DNA of 64,000 nucleotides from Paragorgia papillata (Eukaryota; Cnidaria; Anthozoa; Scleralcyonacea; Coralliidae). The notes beneath the pieces are model-generated. The model had not been told where the DNA came from. It saw nothing but the letters and a program-made list of their open reading frames with translations, and searched no databases. Shown here piece by piece: positions 44,862 through 56,778 of the stretch. A program made the translations under genes and the position numbers. The stretch covers positions 1,782,001 to 1,846,000 of the forward strand of contig JAWNZC010000302.1 in the NCBI GenBank assembly GCA_035771165.1, given 5' to 3'. Numbering within the stretch: the first letter of the stretch is position 1; each line of letters begins with the position of its first letter.

Positions 44862-44892
44862 TTTTGTTAAAAAGTATCCACAAATTTAATAA

Positions 44893-47800
44893 CATGTTAC
44901 AGCACTCTAAAGCAGTCTAAAGCAGTCTAATTCACTCTAAAGCAGTCTAAAGCAGTCTAAAGCAGTCTAAAGCAGTCTAAAGCAGTCTAAAGCAGTCTAA
45001 AGCAGTCTAAAGCACTCTAAAGCACTCTAAAGCAGTCTAAAGCAGTCTAAAGCAGTCTAAAGCAGTCTAAAGCAGTCTAAAGCAGTCTAAAGCAGTCTAA
45101 AGCAGTCTAAAGCAGTCTAAAGCAGTCTAAAGCAGTTTAAAGCAGTCTAAAGCAGTTTAAAGCAGTTTAAAGCAGTCTAAAGCAGTCTAAAGCAGTCTAA
45201 AGCAGTCTAAAGCAGTCTCAAGCAGTCTAAAGCACGCTAAAGCAGTCTAAAGCACTCTAAAGCAGTCTAATTCACTCTAAAGCAGTCTAATTCACTCTAA
45301 AGCAGTCTAAAGCACTCTAAAGCACGCTAAAGCAGTCTAAAGCACTCTAAAGCAGTCTAATTCACTCTAAAGCACTCTAAAGCACTCTAAAGCAGTCTAA
45401 AGCAGTCTAAAGCAGTCTAAAGCACTCTAAAGCACTCTAAAGCAGTCTAAAGCAGTCTAAAGCAGTCTAAAGCAGTCTAAAGCAGTCTAAAGCAGTCTAA
45501 AGCAGTCTAAAGCAGTCTAAAGCAGTCTAAAGCAGTCTAAAGCAGTCTAAAGCACTCTAAAGCAGTCTAAAGCAGTCTAAAGCAGTCTAAAGCAGTCTAA
45601 AGCAGTCTAAAGCAGTCTAAAGCAGTCTAAAGCAGTCTAAAGCAGTCTAAAGCAGTCTAAAGCAGTGTAAAGCAGTCTAAAGCAGTCTAAAGCAGTCTAA
45701 AGCAGTCTAAAGCAGTCTAAAGCAGTCTAAAGCACTCTAAAGCAGTCTAAAGCACTCTAAAGCACTCTAAAGCAGTCTAAAGCAGTCTAAAGCACTCTAA
45801 AGCAGTCTAAAGCATTCTAAAGCACTCTAAAGCACTCTAAAGCAGTCTAAAGCACTCTAAAGCAGTCTAAAGCAGTCAAAAGCAGTCTAAAGCAGTCTAA
45901 AGCAGTCTAAAGCACTCTAAAGCAGTCTAATTCAGTCTAAAGCAGTCTAAAGCAGTCTAAAGCAGTCTAAAGCACTCTAAAGCAGTCTAAAGCAGTCTAA
46001 TTCACTCTAAAGCAGTCTAAAGCACTCTAAAGCAGTCTAAAGCACTCTAAAGCACTCTAAAGCACTCTAAAGCAGTCTAAAGCAGCCTAAGGCAGTCTAA
46101 AGCAGTCTAAAGCAGTCTAAAGCAGTCTAAAGCAGTCTAAAGCAGTCTAATTCACTCTAAAGCAGTCTAAAGCAGTCTAAAGCAGTCTAAAGCAGTCTAA
46201 AGCAGTCTAAAGCAGTCTAAAGCAGTCTAAAGCAGTCTAAAGCAGTCTAAAGCAGTCTAAAGCAGTCTAAAGCAGTCTAAAGCAGTCTAAAGCAGTCTAA
46301 AGCAGTCTAAAGCAGTCTAAAGCAGTCTAAAGCAGTCTAAAGCACTCTAAAGCAGTCTAAAGCACTCTAAAGCAGTCTAAAGCAGTCTAAAGCAGTCTAA
46401 AGCAGTCTAAAGCAGTCTAAAGCAGTCTAAAGCACTCTAAAGTACTCTAAAGCAGTCTAAAGCACTCTAAAGCAGTCTAAAGCACTCTAAAGCACTCTAA
46501 AGCACTCTAAAGCACTCTAAATCACTCTAAAGCACTCTAAAGCACTCTAAAGCACTCTAAAGCACTCTAAAGCACGCTAAAGCAGTCTAAAGCACTCTAA
46601 AACAGTCTAAAGCAGTCTAAAGCACTCTAAAGCAGTCTAATTCACTCTAAAGCAGTCTAATTCACTCTAAAGCAGTATAATTCACTCTAAAGCACTCTAA
46701 AGCAGTCTAAAGCAGTCTAAAGCACTCTAAAGCAGTCTAAAGCAGTCTAAAGCACTCTAAAGCAGTCTAAAGCAGTCTAAAGCACTCTAAAGCAGTCTAA
46801 AGCAGTCTAAAGCACTCTAAAGCAGTCTAATTCAGTCTAAAGCAGTCTAAAGCAGTCTAAAGCAGTCTAAAGCACTCTAAAGCAGTCTAATTCACTCTAA
46901 AGCAGTCTAAAGCACTCTAAAGCAGTCTAAAGCACTCTAAAGCAGTCTAATTCAGTCTAAAGCAGTCTAAAGCAGTCTAAAGCAGTCTAAAGCAGTCTAA
47001 AGCACTCTAAAGCAGTCTAATTCACTCTAAAGCAGTCTAAAGCACTCTAAAGCAGTCTAAAGCACTCTAAAGCACTCTAAAGCACTCTAAAGCACTCTAA
47101 AGCACTCTAAAGCAGTCTAAAGCAGTCTAAAGCAGTCTAAAGCAGTCTAAAGCAGTCTAAAGCAGTCTAAAGCAGTCTAATTCACTCTAAAGCATTCTAA
47201 AGCACTCTAAAGCACTCTAAAGCAGTCTAAAGCAGTCTAAAGCAGTCTAAAGCAGTCTAAAGCAGTCTAAAGCAGTCTAAAGCAGTCTAAAGCAGTCTAA
47301 AGCAGTCTAAAGCACTCTAAAGCAGTCTAATTCACTCTAAAGCAGTCTAAAGCACTCTAAAGCAGTCTAAAGCACTCTAAAACAGTCTAATTCTGTCTAA
47401 AGCAGTCTAAAGCAGTCTAAAGCAGTCTAAAGCAGTCTAAAGCAGTCTAAAGCACTCTAAAGCAGTCTAATTCACTCTAAAGCAGTCTAAAGCACTCTAA
47501 AGCAGTCTAAAGCACTCTAAAGCAGTCTAAAGCAGTCTAAAGCAGTCTAAAGCAGTCTAAAGCAGTCTAAAGCAGTCTAAAGCAGTCTAAAGCAGTCTAA
47601 AGCAGTCTAAAGCAGTCTAAAGCAGTCTAAAGCAGTCTAAAGCAGTCTAAAGCAGTCTAATTCACTCTAAAGCACTCTAAAGCAGTCTAAAGCAGTCTAA
47701 AGCAGTCTAAAGCAGTCTAAAAGCACTCTAAAGCAGTCTAAAGCAGTCTAAAAACACTCTAAAGCAGTCTAAAGCAGTCTAAAGCACTCTAAAGCAGTCT

Positions 47801-50800
47801 AAAGCAGTCTAAAGCACTCTAAAGCAGTCTAATTCAGTCTAAAGCAGTCTAAAGCAGTCTAAAGCAGTCTAAAGCAGTCTAAAGCAGTCTAAAGCAGTCT
47901 AATTCACTCTAAAGCAGTCTAATTCACTCTAAAGCACTCTAAAGCACTCTAAAGCACTCTAAAGCACTCTAAAGCACTCTAAAGCACTCTAAAGCAGTCT
48001 AATTCATTCTAAATCACTCTAAAGCAGTCTAAAGCAGTCTAAAGCAGTCTAAAGCAGTCTAAAGCAGTCTAAAGCAGTCTAATTCATTCTAAATCACTCT
48101 AAAGCAGTCTAAAGCAGTCTAAAGCAGTCTAAAGCAGTCTAATTCACTCTAAATCAGTCTAAAGCAGTCTAAAGCAGTCTAAAGCAGTCTAAAGCAGTCT
48201 AAAGCAGTCTAAAGCAAGCTAAAGCAGTCTAAAGCAGTCTAAAGCAGTCTAAAGCAGTCTAAAGCAGTCTAAAGCAGTCTAAAGCAGTCTAAAGCAGTCT
48301 AAAGCAGTCTAAAGCAGTCTAAAGCAGTCTAAAGCAGTCTAAAGCAGTCTAAAAGCAGTCTAAAGCAGTCTAAAGCAGTCTAAAGCAGTCTAAAGCAGTC
48401 TAAAGCAGTCTAAAGCAGTCTAAAGCAGTCTAAAGCAGTCTAAAGCAGTCTAAAGCAGTCTAAAGCAGTCTAAAGCAGTCTAAAGCACTCTAAAGCACTC
48501 CTAAAGTACTCTAAAGCAGTCTAATTCACTCTAAAGCAGTCTAAAGCACGCTAAAGCAGTCTAAAGCAGGCTAAAGCAGTCTAAAGCAGTCTAAAGCACT
48601 CTAAAGCAGTCTAAAGCAGTCTAAAGCACGCTAAAGCAGTCTAAAGCAGTCTAAAGCACTCTAAAGCACTCTAAAGCACTCTAAAGCACTCTAAAGCACT
48701 CTAAAGCACTCTAAAGCACGCTAAAGCAGTCTAAAGCACTCTAAAACAGTCTAAAGCAGTCTAAAGCAGTCTAAAGCAGTCTAAAGCAGTCTAATTCACT
48801 CTAAAGCATTCTAAAGCACTCTAAAGCACTCTAAAGCAGTCTAAAGCAGTCTAAAGCAGTCTAAAGCAGTCTAAAGCAGTCTAAAGCAGTCTAAAGCAGT
48901 CTAAAGCAGTCTAAAGCAGTCTAAAGCACTCTAAAGCAGTCTAATTCACTCTAAAGCAGTCTAAAGCACTCTAAAGCAGTCTAAAGCACTCTAAAACAGT
49001 CTAATTCTGTCTAAAGCAGTCTAAAGCAGTCTAAAGCAGTCTAAAGCAGTCTAAAGCAGTCTAAAGCACTCTAAAGCAGTCTAATTCACTCTAAAGCAGT
49101 CTAAAGCACTCTAAAGCAGTCTAAAGCAGTCTAAAGCAGTCTAAAGCAGTCTAAAGCAGTCTAAAGCAGTCTAAAGCAGTCTAAAGCAGTCTAAAGCAGT
49201 CTAAAGCAGTCTAAAGCAGTCTAAAGCAGTCTAAAGCAGTCTAAAGCAGTCTAAAGCAGTCTAAAGCAGTCTAATTCACTCTAAAGCACTCTAAAGCAGT
49301 CTAAAGCAGTCTAAAGCAGTCTAAAGCAGTCTAAAGCACTCTAAAGCAGTCTAAAGCAGTCTAAAACACTCTAAAGCAGTCTAAAGCAGTCTAAAGCACT
49401 CTAAAGCAGTCTAAAGCAGTCTAAAGCACTCTAAAGCAGTCTAATTCAGTCTAAAGCAGTCTAAAGCAGTCTAAAGCAGTCTAAAGCAGTCTAAAGCAGT
49501 CTAAAGCAGTCTAATTCACTCTAAAGCAGTCTAATTCACTCTAAAGCACTCTAAAGCACTCTAAAGCACTCTAAAGCACTCTAAAGCACTCTAAAGCACT
49601 CTAAAGCAGTCTAATTCATTCTAAATCACTCTAAAGCAGTCTAAAGCAGTCTAAAGCAGTCTAAAGCAGTCTAAAGCAGTCTAAAGCAGTCTAATTCATT
49701 CTAAATCACTCTAAAGCAGTCTAAAGCAGTCTAAAGCAGTCTAAAGCAGTCTAATTCACTCTAAATCAGTCTAAAGCAGTCTAAAGCAGTCTAAAGCAGT
49801 CTAAAGCAGTCTAAAGCAGTCTAAAGCAAGCTAAAGCAGTCTAAAGCAGTCTAAAGCAGTCTAAAGCAGTCTAAAGCAGTCTAAAGCAGTCTAAAGCAGT
49901 CTAAAGCAGTCTAAAGCAGTCTAAAGCAGTCTAAAGCAGTCTAAAGCAGTCTAAAGCAGTCTAAAGCAGTCTAAAGCAGTCTAAAGCAGTCTAAAGCAGT
50001 CTAAAGCAGTCTAAAGCAGTCTAAAGCAGTCTAAAGCAGTCTAAAGCAGTCTAAAGCAGTCTAAAGCAGTCTAAAGCAGTCTAAAGCAGTCTAAAGCACT
50101 CTAAAGCACTCTAAAGTACTCTAAAGCAGTCTAATTCACTCTAAAGCAGTCTAAAGCACGCTAAAGCAGTCTAAAGCAGGCTAAAGCAGTCTAAAGCAGT
50201 CTAAAGCACTCTAAAGCAGTCTAAAGCAGTCTAAAGCACGCTAAAGCAGTCTAAAGCAGTCTAAAGCACTCTAAAGCACTCTAAAGCACTCTAAAGCACT
50301 CTAAAGCACTCTAAAGCACTCTAAAGCACGCTAAAGCAGTCTAAAGCACTCTAAAACAGTCTAAAGCAGTCTAAAGCACTCTAAAGCAGTCTAATTCACT
50401 CTAAAGCAGTCTAATTCACTCTAAAGCAGTCTAATTCACTCTAAAGCACTCTAAAGCAGTCTAAAGCACTCTAAAGCAGTCTAAAGCAGTCTAAAGCACT
50501 CTAAAGCAGTCTAAAGCAGTCTAAAGCACTCTAAGGCAGTCTAAAGCAGTCTAAAGCACTCTAAAGCAGTCTAATTCAGTCTAAAGCAGTCTAAAGCAGT
50601 CTAAAGCAGTCTAAAGCAGTCTAAAGCACTCTAAAGCAGTCTAATTCACTCTAAAGCAGTCTAAAGCACTCTAAAGCAGTCTAAAGCACTCTAAAGCAGT
50701 CTAATTCAGTCTAAAGCAGTCTAAAGCAGTCTAAAGCAGTCTAAAGCAGTCTAAAGCACTCTAAAGCAGTCTAATTCACTCTAAAGCAGTCTAAAGCACT

Positions 50801-51789
50801 CTAAAGCAGTCTAAAGCACTCTAAAGCACTCTAAAGCACTCTAAAGCAGTCTAAAGCAGTCTAAAGCAGTCTAAAGCAGTCTAAAGCAGTCTAAAGCAGT
50901 CTAAAGCAGTCTAAAGCAGTCTAAAGCAGTCTAAAGCAGTCTAAAGCAGTCTAAAGCAGTCTAATTCACTCTAAAGCAGTCTAAAGCAGTCTAAAGCAGT
51001 CTAAAGCAGTCTAAAGCAGTCTAAAGCAGTCTAAAGCAGTCTAAAGCAGTCTAATTCACTCTAAAGCACTCTAAAGCAGTCTAAAGCAGTCTAAAGCAGT
51101 CTAAAGCAGTCTAAAGCAGTCTAAAGCACTCTAAAGCAGTCTAAAGCACTCTAAAGCACTCTAAAGCAGTCTAAAGCAGTCTAAAGCACTCTAAAGCAGT
51201 CTAAAGCAGTCTAAAGCACTCTAAAGCAGTCTAATTCAGTCTAAAGCAGTCTAAAGCAGTCTAAAGCAGTCTAAAGCAGTCTAAAGCACTCTAAAGCAGT
51301 CTAATTCACTCTAAAGCAGTCTAAAGCACTCTAAAGCAGTCTAAAGCACTCTAAAGCAGTCTAATTCAGTCTAAAGCAATCTAAAGCAGTCTAAAGCAGT
51401 CTAAAGCAGTCTAAAGCACTCTAAAGCAGTCTAATTCACTCTAAAGCAGTCTAAAGCACTCTAAAGCAGTCTAAAGCACTCTAAAGCACTCTAAAGCAGT
51501 CTAAAGCAGTCTAAAGCAGTCTAAAGCAGTCTAAAGCAGTCTAAAGCAGTCTAAAGCAGTCTAAAGCAGTCTAATTCACTCTAAAGCACTCTAAAGCAGT
51601 CTAAAGCAGTCTAAAGCAGTCTAAAGCAGTCTAAAGCAGTCTAAAGCAGTCTAAAGCAGTCTAAAGCAGTCTAAAGCAGTCTAAAGCAGTCTAAAGCCGT
51701 CTAAAGCAGTCTAAAGCAGTCTAAAGCAGTCTAAAGCAGTCTAAAGCAGTCTAAGGCAGTGTAATTCACTTTAAAAGCAGTCTAAAGCA
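44893..51789. repeat. 10-bp minisatellite, right arm (TCTAAAGCAG) with higher-order copies
   Basis: Nearly 6.9 kb of TCTAAAGCAG/TCTAAAGCAC/TCTAATTCAC units, the complement of the left-arm unit. Rare marker variants recur at fixed distance: AACAGTCTAATTCTG near 47382 and 48995, and AAGCAAGCT near 48205 and 49818. This shows that about 1.61 kb was duplicated in tandem inside the arm. Confidence 0.97.
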
Positions 51790-51839
51790 CCTCTGAGGAT
51801 ATGATATGTCAGGACCTTATAATAGGCATACATGAAGTA

Positions 51840-53073
51840 CCTACCAAGTTTTGCATGTTGTCAGTTGTATAATTACATAACAATGCATAATTGTGGACAT
51901 AACTAATAAAATTCTAACACAGAGGTATTATCTCACATAGTATTATACAATTCAAATGCTGTGTCTCAAAGCCTAAATAAATGCCTGGATATTATTCATC
52001 CCTTTGCCTTTGAGTGCTACTGCATGTGTACATACTGATAAACAGTGAACTCTGTCTAAGACAGACACCCTTGGGCTGAACTTTGTCTGCCTTGTCGTTC
52101 ATTTATTGGACTTTGTCTGTCTTTTAGTTCGATTACCCATTCACATCATTGTCTACCTTAATTAACTTTTCTGATGCCCTCGCTGAAGTGGATGTTTTCT
52201 TGACAGGAGGGGGGGTGGTTGACTGCAAAAATGTTGGACCAATGTTAAAATGTTAACAATGCCCCTGATTGAATACTTGTATCAGTGTCACTGTGTCAGT
52301 AGAGTAGTGCTTTAGAAGCAACCAAGATCAATATTGAGCAACATTTTAATTCTATTCAAGTTCCTTATTTACATATATTTAGGATACAGGAAATACACTT
52401 TATTTGTTAAAATAGAATATTTGAACATTTGACCAAGTTTATCAATAGATTCTGGAGGCAATTAAATAAATTATCTCGATTTCGGATTTTGAATTCACCT
52501 TAATACAAAGAAAAATACAAGATAGTTATTGAATAAAAAATTTTAGGCAAGCTTTATTCACAATTTTATAAAATTTGGGATACAAGCATAAAGTTAAGTA
52601 TGAAGGAAGAGGGAAATCATAAACCACTAAACAACAAATAATGTTGATATCTCATATCTCACCTCACGCTTTTCTCCAGTTGTAACGAATCACACGTTGC
52701 ACCGCACAACCAAATCCTTCTTTGTTGTAAATATCTAATTCATTTCTGATTTGTTACATTATTTGTAATATAAAATGCGTCGAATCCGAAGGATTGAGTG
52801 GTCCTTGAAAACTATCTTGAATGCCCATCCGCCATTGTCAAGAATATACGCCAAATAAAGCACAATCTGATCATATTAATTGTTTATGATCGTCACGAAT
52901 TGTTCTCGCATTTTCCTGACCAACAGATTTATCAATTCTGGATCAACTGTGACGAGTTTTCAAAAGGTTTCGCGCATCTAGTCCACCGGGCAGAGTTCAT
53001 TCCTCGTCTGCAGTCAGATGCAAATGAATCAATAATTTATCAATTTTAGCGTTAGGACCATGATGCTTTGCGG
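51840..53073. other. No gene recognised
   Basis: AT-rich unique DNA. The 83-codon frame ending near 53049 has no ATG at its start and no family resemblance. Confidence 0.4.
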
Positions 53074-53654
53074 CACTTGTCCAACCTCCTCTGTCCCCCA
53101 CGAGTGATTAAAATGTGATTAACATAATTAACATAAATTAACGGGGTGTCATGTGATGTTTTTGGAACACCGTGGCCTTGTTTTGGAACCTTGCGACTGG
53201 CGTTCTCTTGAGATTTAAGGATGGAAAATAGTTCGGATAACATGGTAAAAGGAGATATTATTTTTGAAATATGCAGTGATTCTTTTGATGTATGATTGTG
53301 TGCACTGGAACAGTTAGATATTAAATTTTGGCTGGAAAATGGTCATGATAATGCCGCCATGATGATGATGACATGCTGCTTCAGACACCACTTGAATATA
53401 AATTATGAAATGAATCGCGATCGAAGTGATGAAACAGACGGGAAAAAGAAAAAGATTCAAGCAAGCAGTTTACAAACAAGGTAGGTTTAGAGAAATCATT
53501 TTAGTTGATAAAACGGAGTGAATGAGTTATAAATATCTTTGTTTACTTTCTATAAATCAATACATATGGTGGACAAAGCTTCTCTCCTTTGCAGCTGTTT
53601 CTTGTGCTTTTGTGGTTAAAACTATGCTCGTTCTTGGTAGCTTGTAATTTGCTC
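53074..53654. repeat. Right arm of the large inverted duplication
   Basis: The inverse of 38224-39172 without the palindromic MITE. It includes the promoter-proximal region and exon 1 of SSUH2 copy 2. Confidence 0.85.
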
Positions 53655-54719
53655 AAATCTTTCATTTGGCTTTGGATTACAATCACCTCCTTGTCATACC
53701 ACTCTCTTGTTTTTTAATCACTGGATACGAATTAGTAACATTTTAATAGCACTGTATATACAGGATGACTCAGTGCTGTACCAGGTGCTCTGAATGTCTG
53801 GTAATTGTGTATTTACTTGGGTCTTCTCAAGAAGGTTCAACCTAGAGGATGGCCATCAACAACAGCATCCTTCTGCTGCCATGAGAATGACAGAATTATT
53901 TTTTGCTCTTCTATTTTTTTGTCTTAAGTGTGTTGGGCCTGCAGTATGTAATTATGTCTATTTGGTAGTTGTAATGTCTACCTGGCAAGGGTAATAAAAA
54001 TAGATAAGGATAGCTTTCGATCAGTTTTCCAAGCAGTGACCTGGTAGGTGACTGATTTGAATAAACAAGAACAGCATTTTGATTTTATCTCATTATTAGT
54101 AAACTTATTTAGAAGCTCTGTGTCATTGTAAAGAAACAGCAGGCAACTGTTTTGGTAACATACAGCAAGATGAACAAGTCATGAGATACTGTACTTGCAT
54201 AATCTCTAATATTAACATTAATATACATACATATATATGTATTTCTAGTACTTTTCAGTATTAAAATTCAATAAATTTATCATATAAATCGTTTATAATC
54301 AGTTCGTCTTGATCAAGACGGTTAAATGTGCACTGACTTGAGCCTGCGCTTTCTGATTTGACATGTCTGCTGAGTAGGCTAAGAGTGTGACACGTAAAGG
54401 TAAAAGGTAAAAAAAACAAAAAAAAACGATATAAAACCTAGACTCAGCCTACCACGTAAAATATTTATTAATCGGCCTATCTGTGGTGTTTCCCACAAAA
54501 CTTATCTATATTACTTTATCACCATGAAAACTTTCAAAGAATTAATAATTGCAATATTTCAGGGCTGCTTCTATCACTGCAGAGGAAGCGAAGGACTCTT
54601 TGCAAGACTTTGTTGCAGCAAATTGTTGCTACATGCGAAGCTACATGATATAAAGCCTTTGAGTGCTTATCATGTGAGTAACAATGGATGATAAACGATT
54701 TTATTCCAGATTACCAACT

Positions 54720-55975
54720 GTTAGTTGATGATGGTGATTTTAGTGATAGGGGTGGTAATGGCAGTGCTTGTAGTGGTGGTAATGATGGTAGTGATGATGA
54801 TGATAGTGACTGTAATGATAAAGGTAATGGCCATGGTGATAGTGATGTTTATGGTGGTGGTGATGGTGATGGTGATAGTGGTGGTGGTTGTAGTGATGGT
54901 GACAAGGATGGTGGTGAATTGAATTTTCATAGTGGTGATGGTGGTGGTGATGATGATGATAATGATGATGGTGATAAGTCATGGTGGAGGTGGTGGTGAT
55001 GATGATAGTTATGTGATGGTGGTGATAGTTGTGATGGTAGTTGTGGTGGTAATGGTGGTGGTGGGGTTGTAGTGGTTGTGATGGTATTTGTGATGGTGGT
55101 GATAGTTGTGATGGTAGTTGTGGTGGTGATGGTAGTTGTGGTGGTCGTGGTGATGGTGGTGATAGTTGTGATGGTAGTTATGATGGTGATGGTGGAGTTG
55201 TGATGGTAGTTGTGGTGGTGATAGTTGTGGTGGAGTTGTGATGGTTGTGATAGTTGTGATGGTGGTGGTGGAGTTGTGATGGTAGTTGTGGTGGTGGTGG
55301 TGGTGATGGTGGTGATAGTTGTGGTGATAGTTGTGGTGGAGTTGTGGTGGTTGTGATGGTGGTGATAGTTGTGATGGTGGTGGTGGAATTGTGATGGTTG
55401 TGATGGTAGTTGTGGTGGTTGTGATGGTGGTGATAGTTGTGATGGTAGTTGTGGTAGGGTGGAGTTGTGGTGGTTGTGATGGTGGTGATAGTCGTGATGG
55501 TAGTTATAGTGGTGATGGTGGGGTGGAGTTGTGGTAGTTGTGGTGGTGATGGTGGTGGTGGTAATGGTGGTGTTAGTTGTGATGGTAATTGTGGTGGTGA
55601 TAATGATGGTGGTGATGATGGTGGTGATGATACTTGTGATGGTAATTGTGTAGGTGGTGATGATGGTGGTGGTGATGGTAGTAGTGGTGATGATGGTGGT
55701 GGTGATATTTGTGATAGTAATTGTGGTGGTAGTGGTGGTGATGGTGGTGATGATGGTGGTGGTGATAGTTGTGATAGTAATTGTGGTGGTGGTAGTGGTG
55801 ATGATGATGGTGGTGGTGATAGTGATGATGATGGTGGTGATGGTGGTAGTTGTGATGGTGATGATAGTAGTGAAGAAATGTTGATGGTAGATGATTGTGG
55901 TAGTGTTGGTAGTTGTAATGGTGATAAGGATGGTGGTGATGGTAGTTGTGGTGATGATGATGGTTATGATGATTT
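54720..55975. repeat. (GGT/GAT)n trinucleotide tract in SSUH2 copy 2 intron
   Basis: About 1.25 kb of GGTGATGGTAGT-type repeats. Gly/Asp, Met/Val and Ile/Thr frames on both strands are repeat products. Confidence 0.96.
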
Positions 55976-56453
55976 GGCTATCCTTACTAATAAATATCAT
56001 TATATTAAACAGTACAAGTTATCAACCTTCACTGAATCTCGATCAACGTCCTAGCAAGTTGAGCCATACACAGGTCAGTATTGTGCCTCATCACACCCCC
56101 AGTTTCTTTGCTTTTAAAACGGAGTATATTTCACACATTGTTTGCCTGTGCTGTTAACCTGAAACCCAAACAACACAACTTTAATAGAGCAAAAAATTTC
56201 AGTTATTTTTTTGATATCCAGTAAACATATCTAGAAGATCCTATTTTGAGATTTTGTTTTTTTTATTTAGGCGAAATTGTTGATGGACCGCACAATGGCC
56301 CTGCTCCTGGCCCATGGAATGTCATGGTTCGAAAACCATCAAAAACATTTTCTGAGTGCGATACTCGAGTTGAAGTGCCACATACAGCATCTGTCAAGGT
56401 ATATAGCCTGTTTACTGCTTATATTATCTAACCCACTAGCTAGCTTAGCTTGT

Positions 56454-56456
56454 TTG

Positions 56457-56495
<39 letters not shown>

Positions 56496-56602
56496 TCCTC
56501 CCTCCCCCGCCTTCCCTCCTTTCTTCCTTCCCTCCCTCCCTCCTTCCTTCCCTCCCTCCCTCCCTCCTTCCCTTGCTCCCTCCCTCCCACTTTCCCTCTT
56601 TC
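56454..56602. repeat. (CCTG)n / (CCTC)n pyrimidine tract
   Basis: Short counterpart of the 830-bp CTTC array in copy 1, at the same intron position. Confidence 0.93.
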
Positions 56603-56778
56603 TGAATGCAACTAACCTATTTTTCGTTCTCAAGCAGTGCCATACAGTACATGTTATGGAGGAGGGTTCCATCAGTGTAAAACATGTTTGGGCAGAGGAT
56701 GGGTAAGTGACAACTTTGGTAGACATTCGTCAACCTCAAATACAGTACATGTACAGAGAAAATGTTTCTAAGTCCTGA

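Larger units (their letters stand above)
40663..51837. mobile_element. Foldback-like element with minisatellite inverted arms
   Basis: The outer ends are inverted: CTTCATGTATGCCTATTATA (continuing AAGGTCCTGACATAT) at 40663, and the complement ending at 51837, each next to TA. Inside come arrays of the same 10-bp unit in opposite orientation (about 40716-42902 and 44893-51789) around a unique core of about 2 kb. Drosophila FB and Galileo elements share this plan of tandem-repeat inverted ends around a core. Whether this is related or convergent cannot be told. The arms are unequal (about 2.2 and 6.9 kb). The core shows no recognisable transposase. Confidence 0.75.

Noticed and set aside
44893..51789. 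CRISPR array
   Set aside because: The repeats are 10 bp, contiguous and spacer-free, in animal DNA with introns and animal transposons.
52798..53049. 83-codon open frame
   Set aside because: It begins without ATG, has no splice signals that pair with neighbours and no family resemblance.
54927..56000. 357-codon Ile/Thr/His frame
   Set aside because: Reading of the GGT/GAT tract in an SSUH2 intron.
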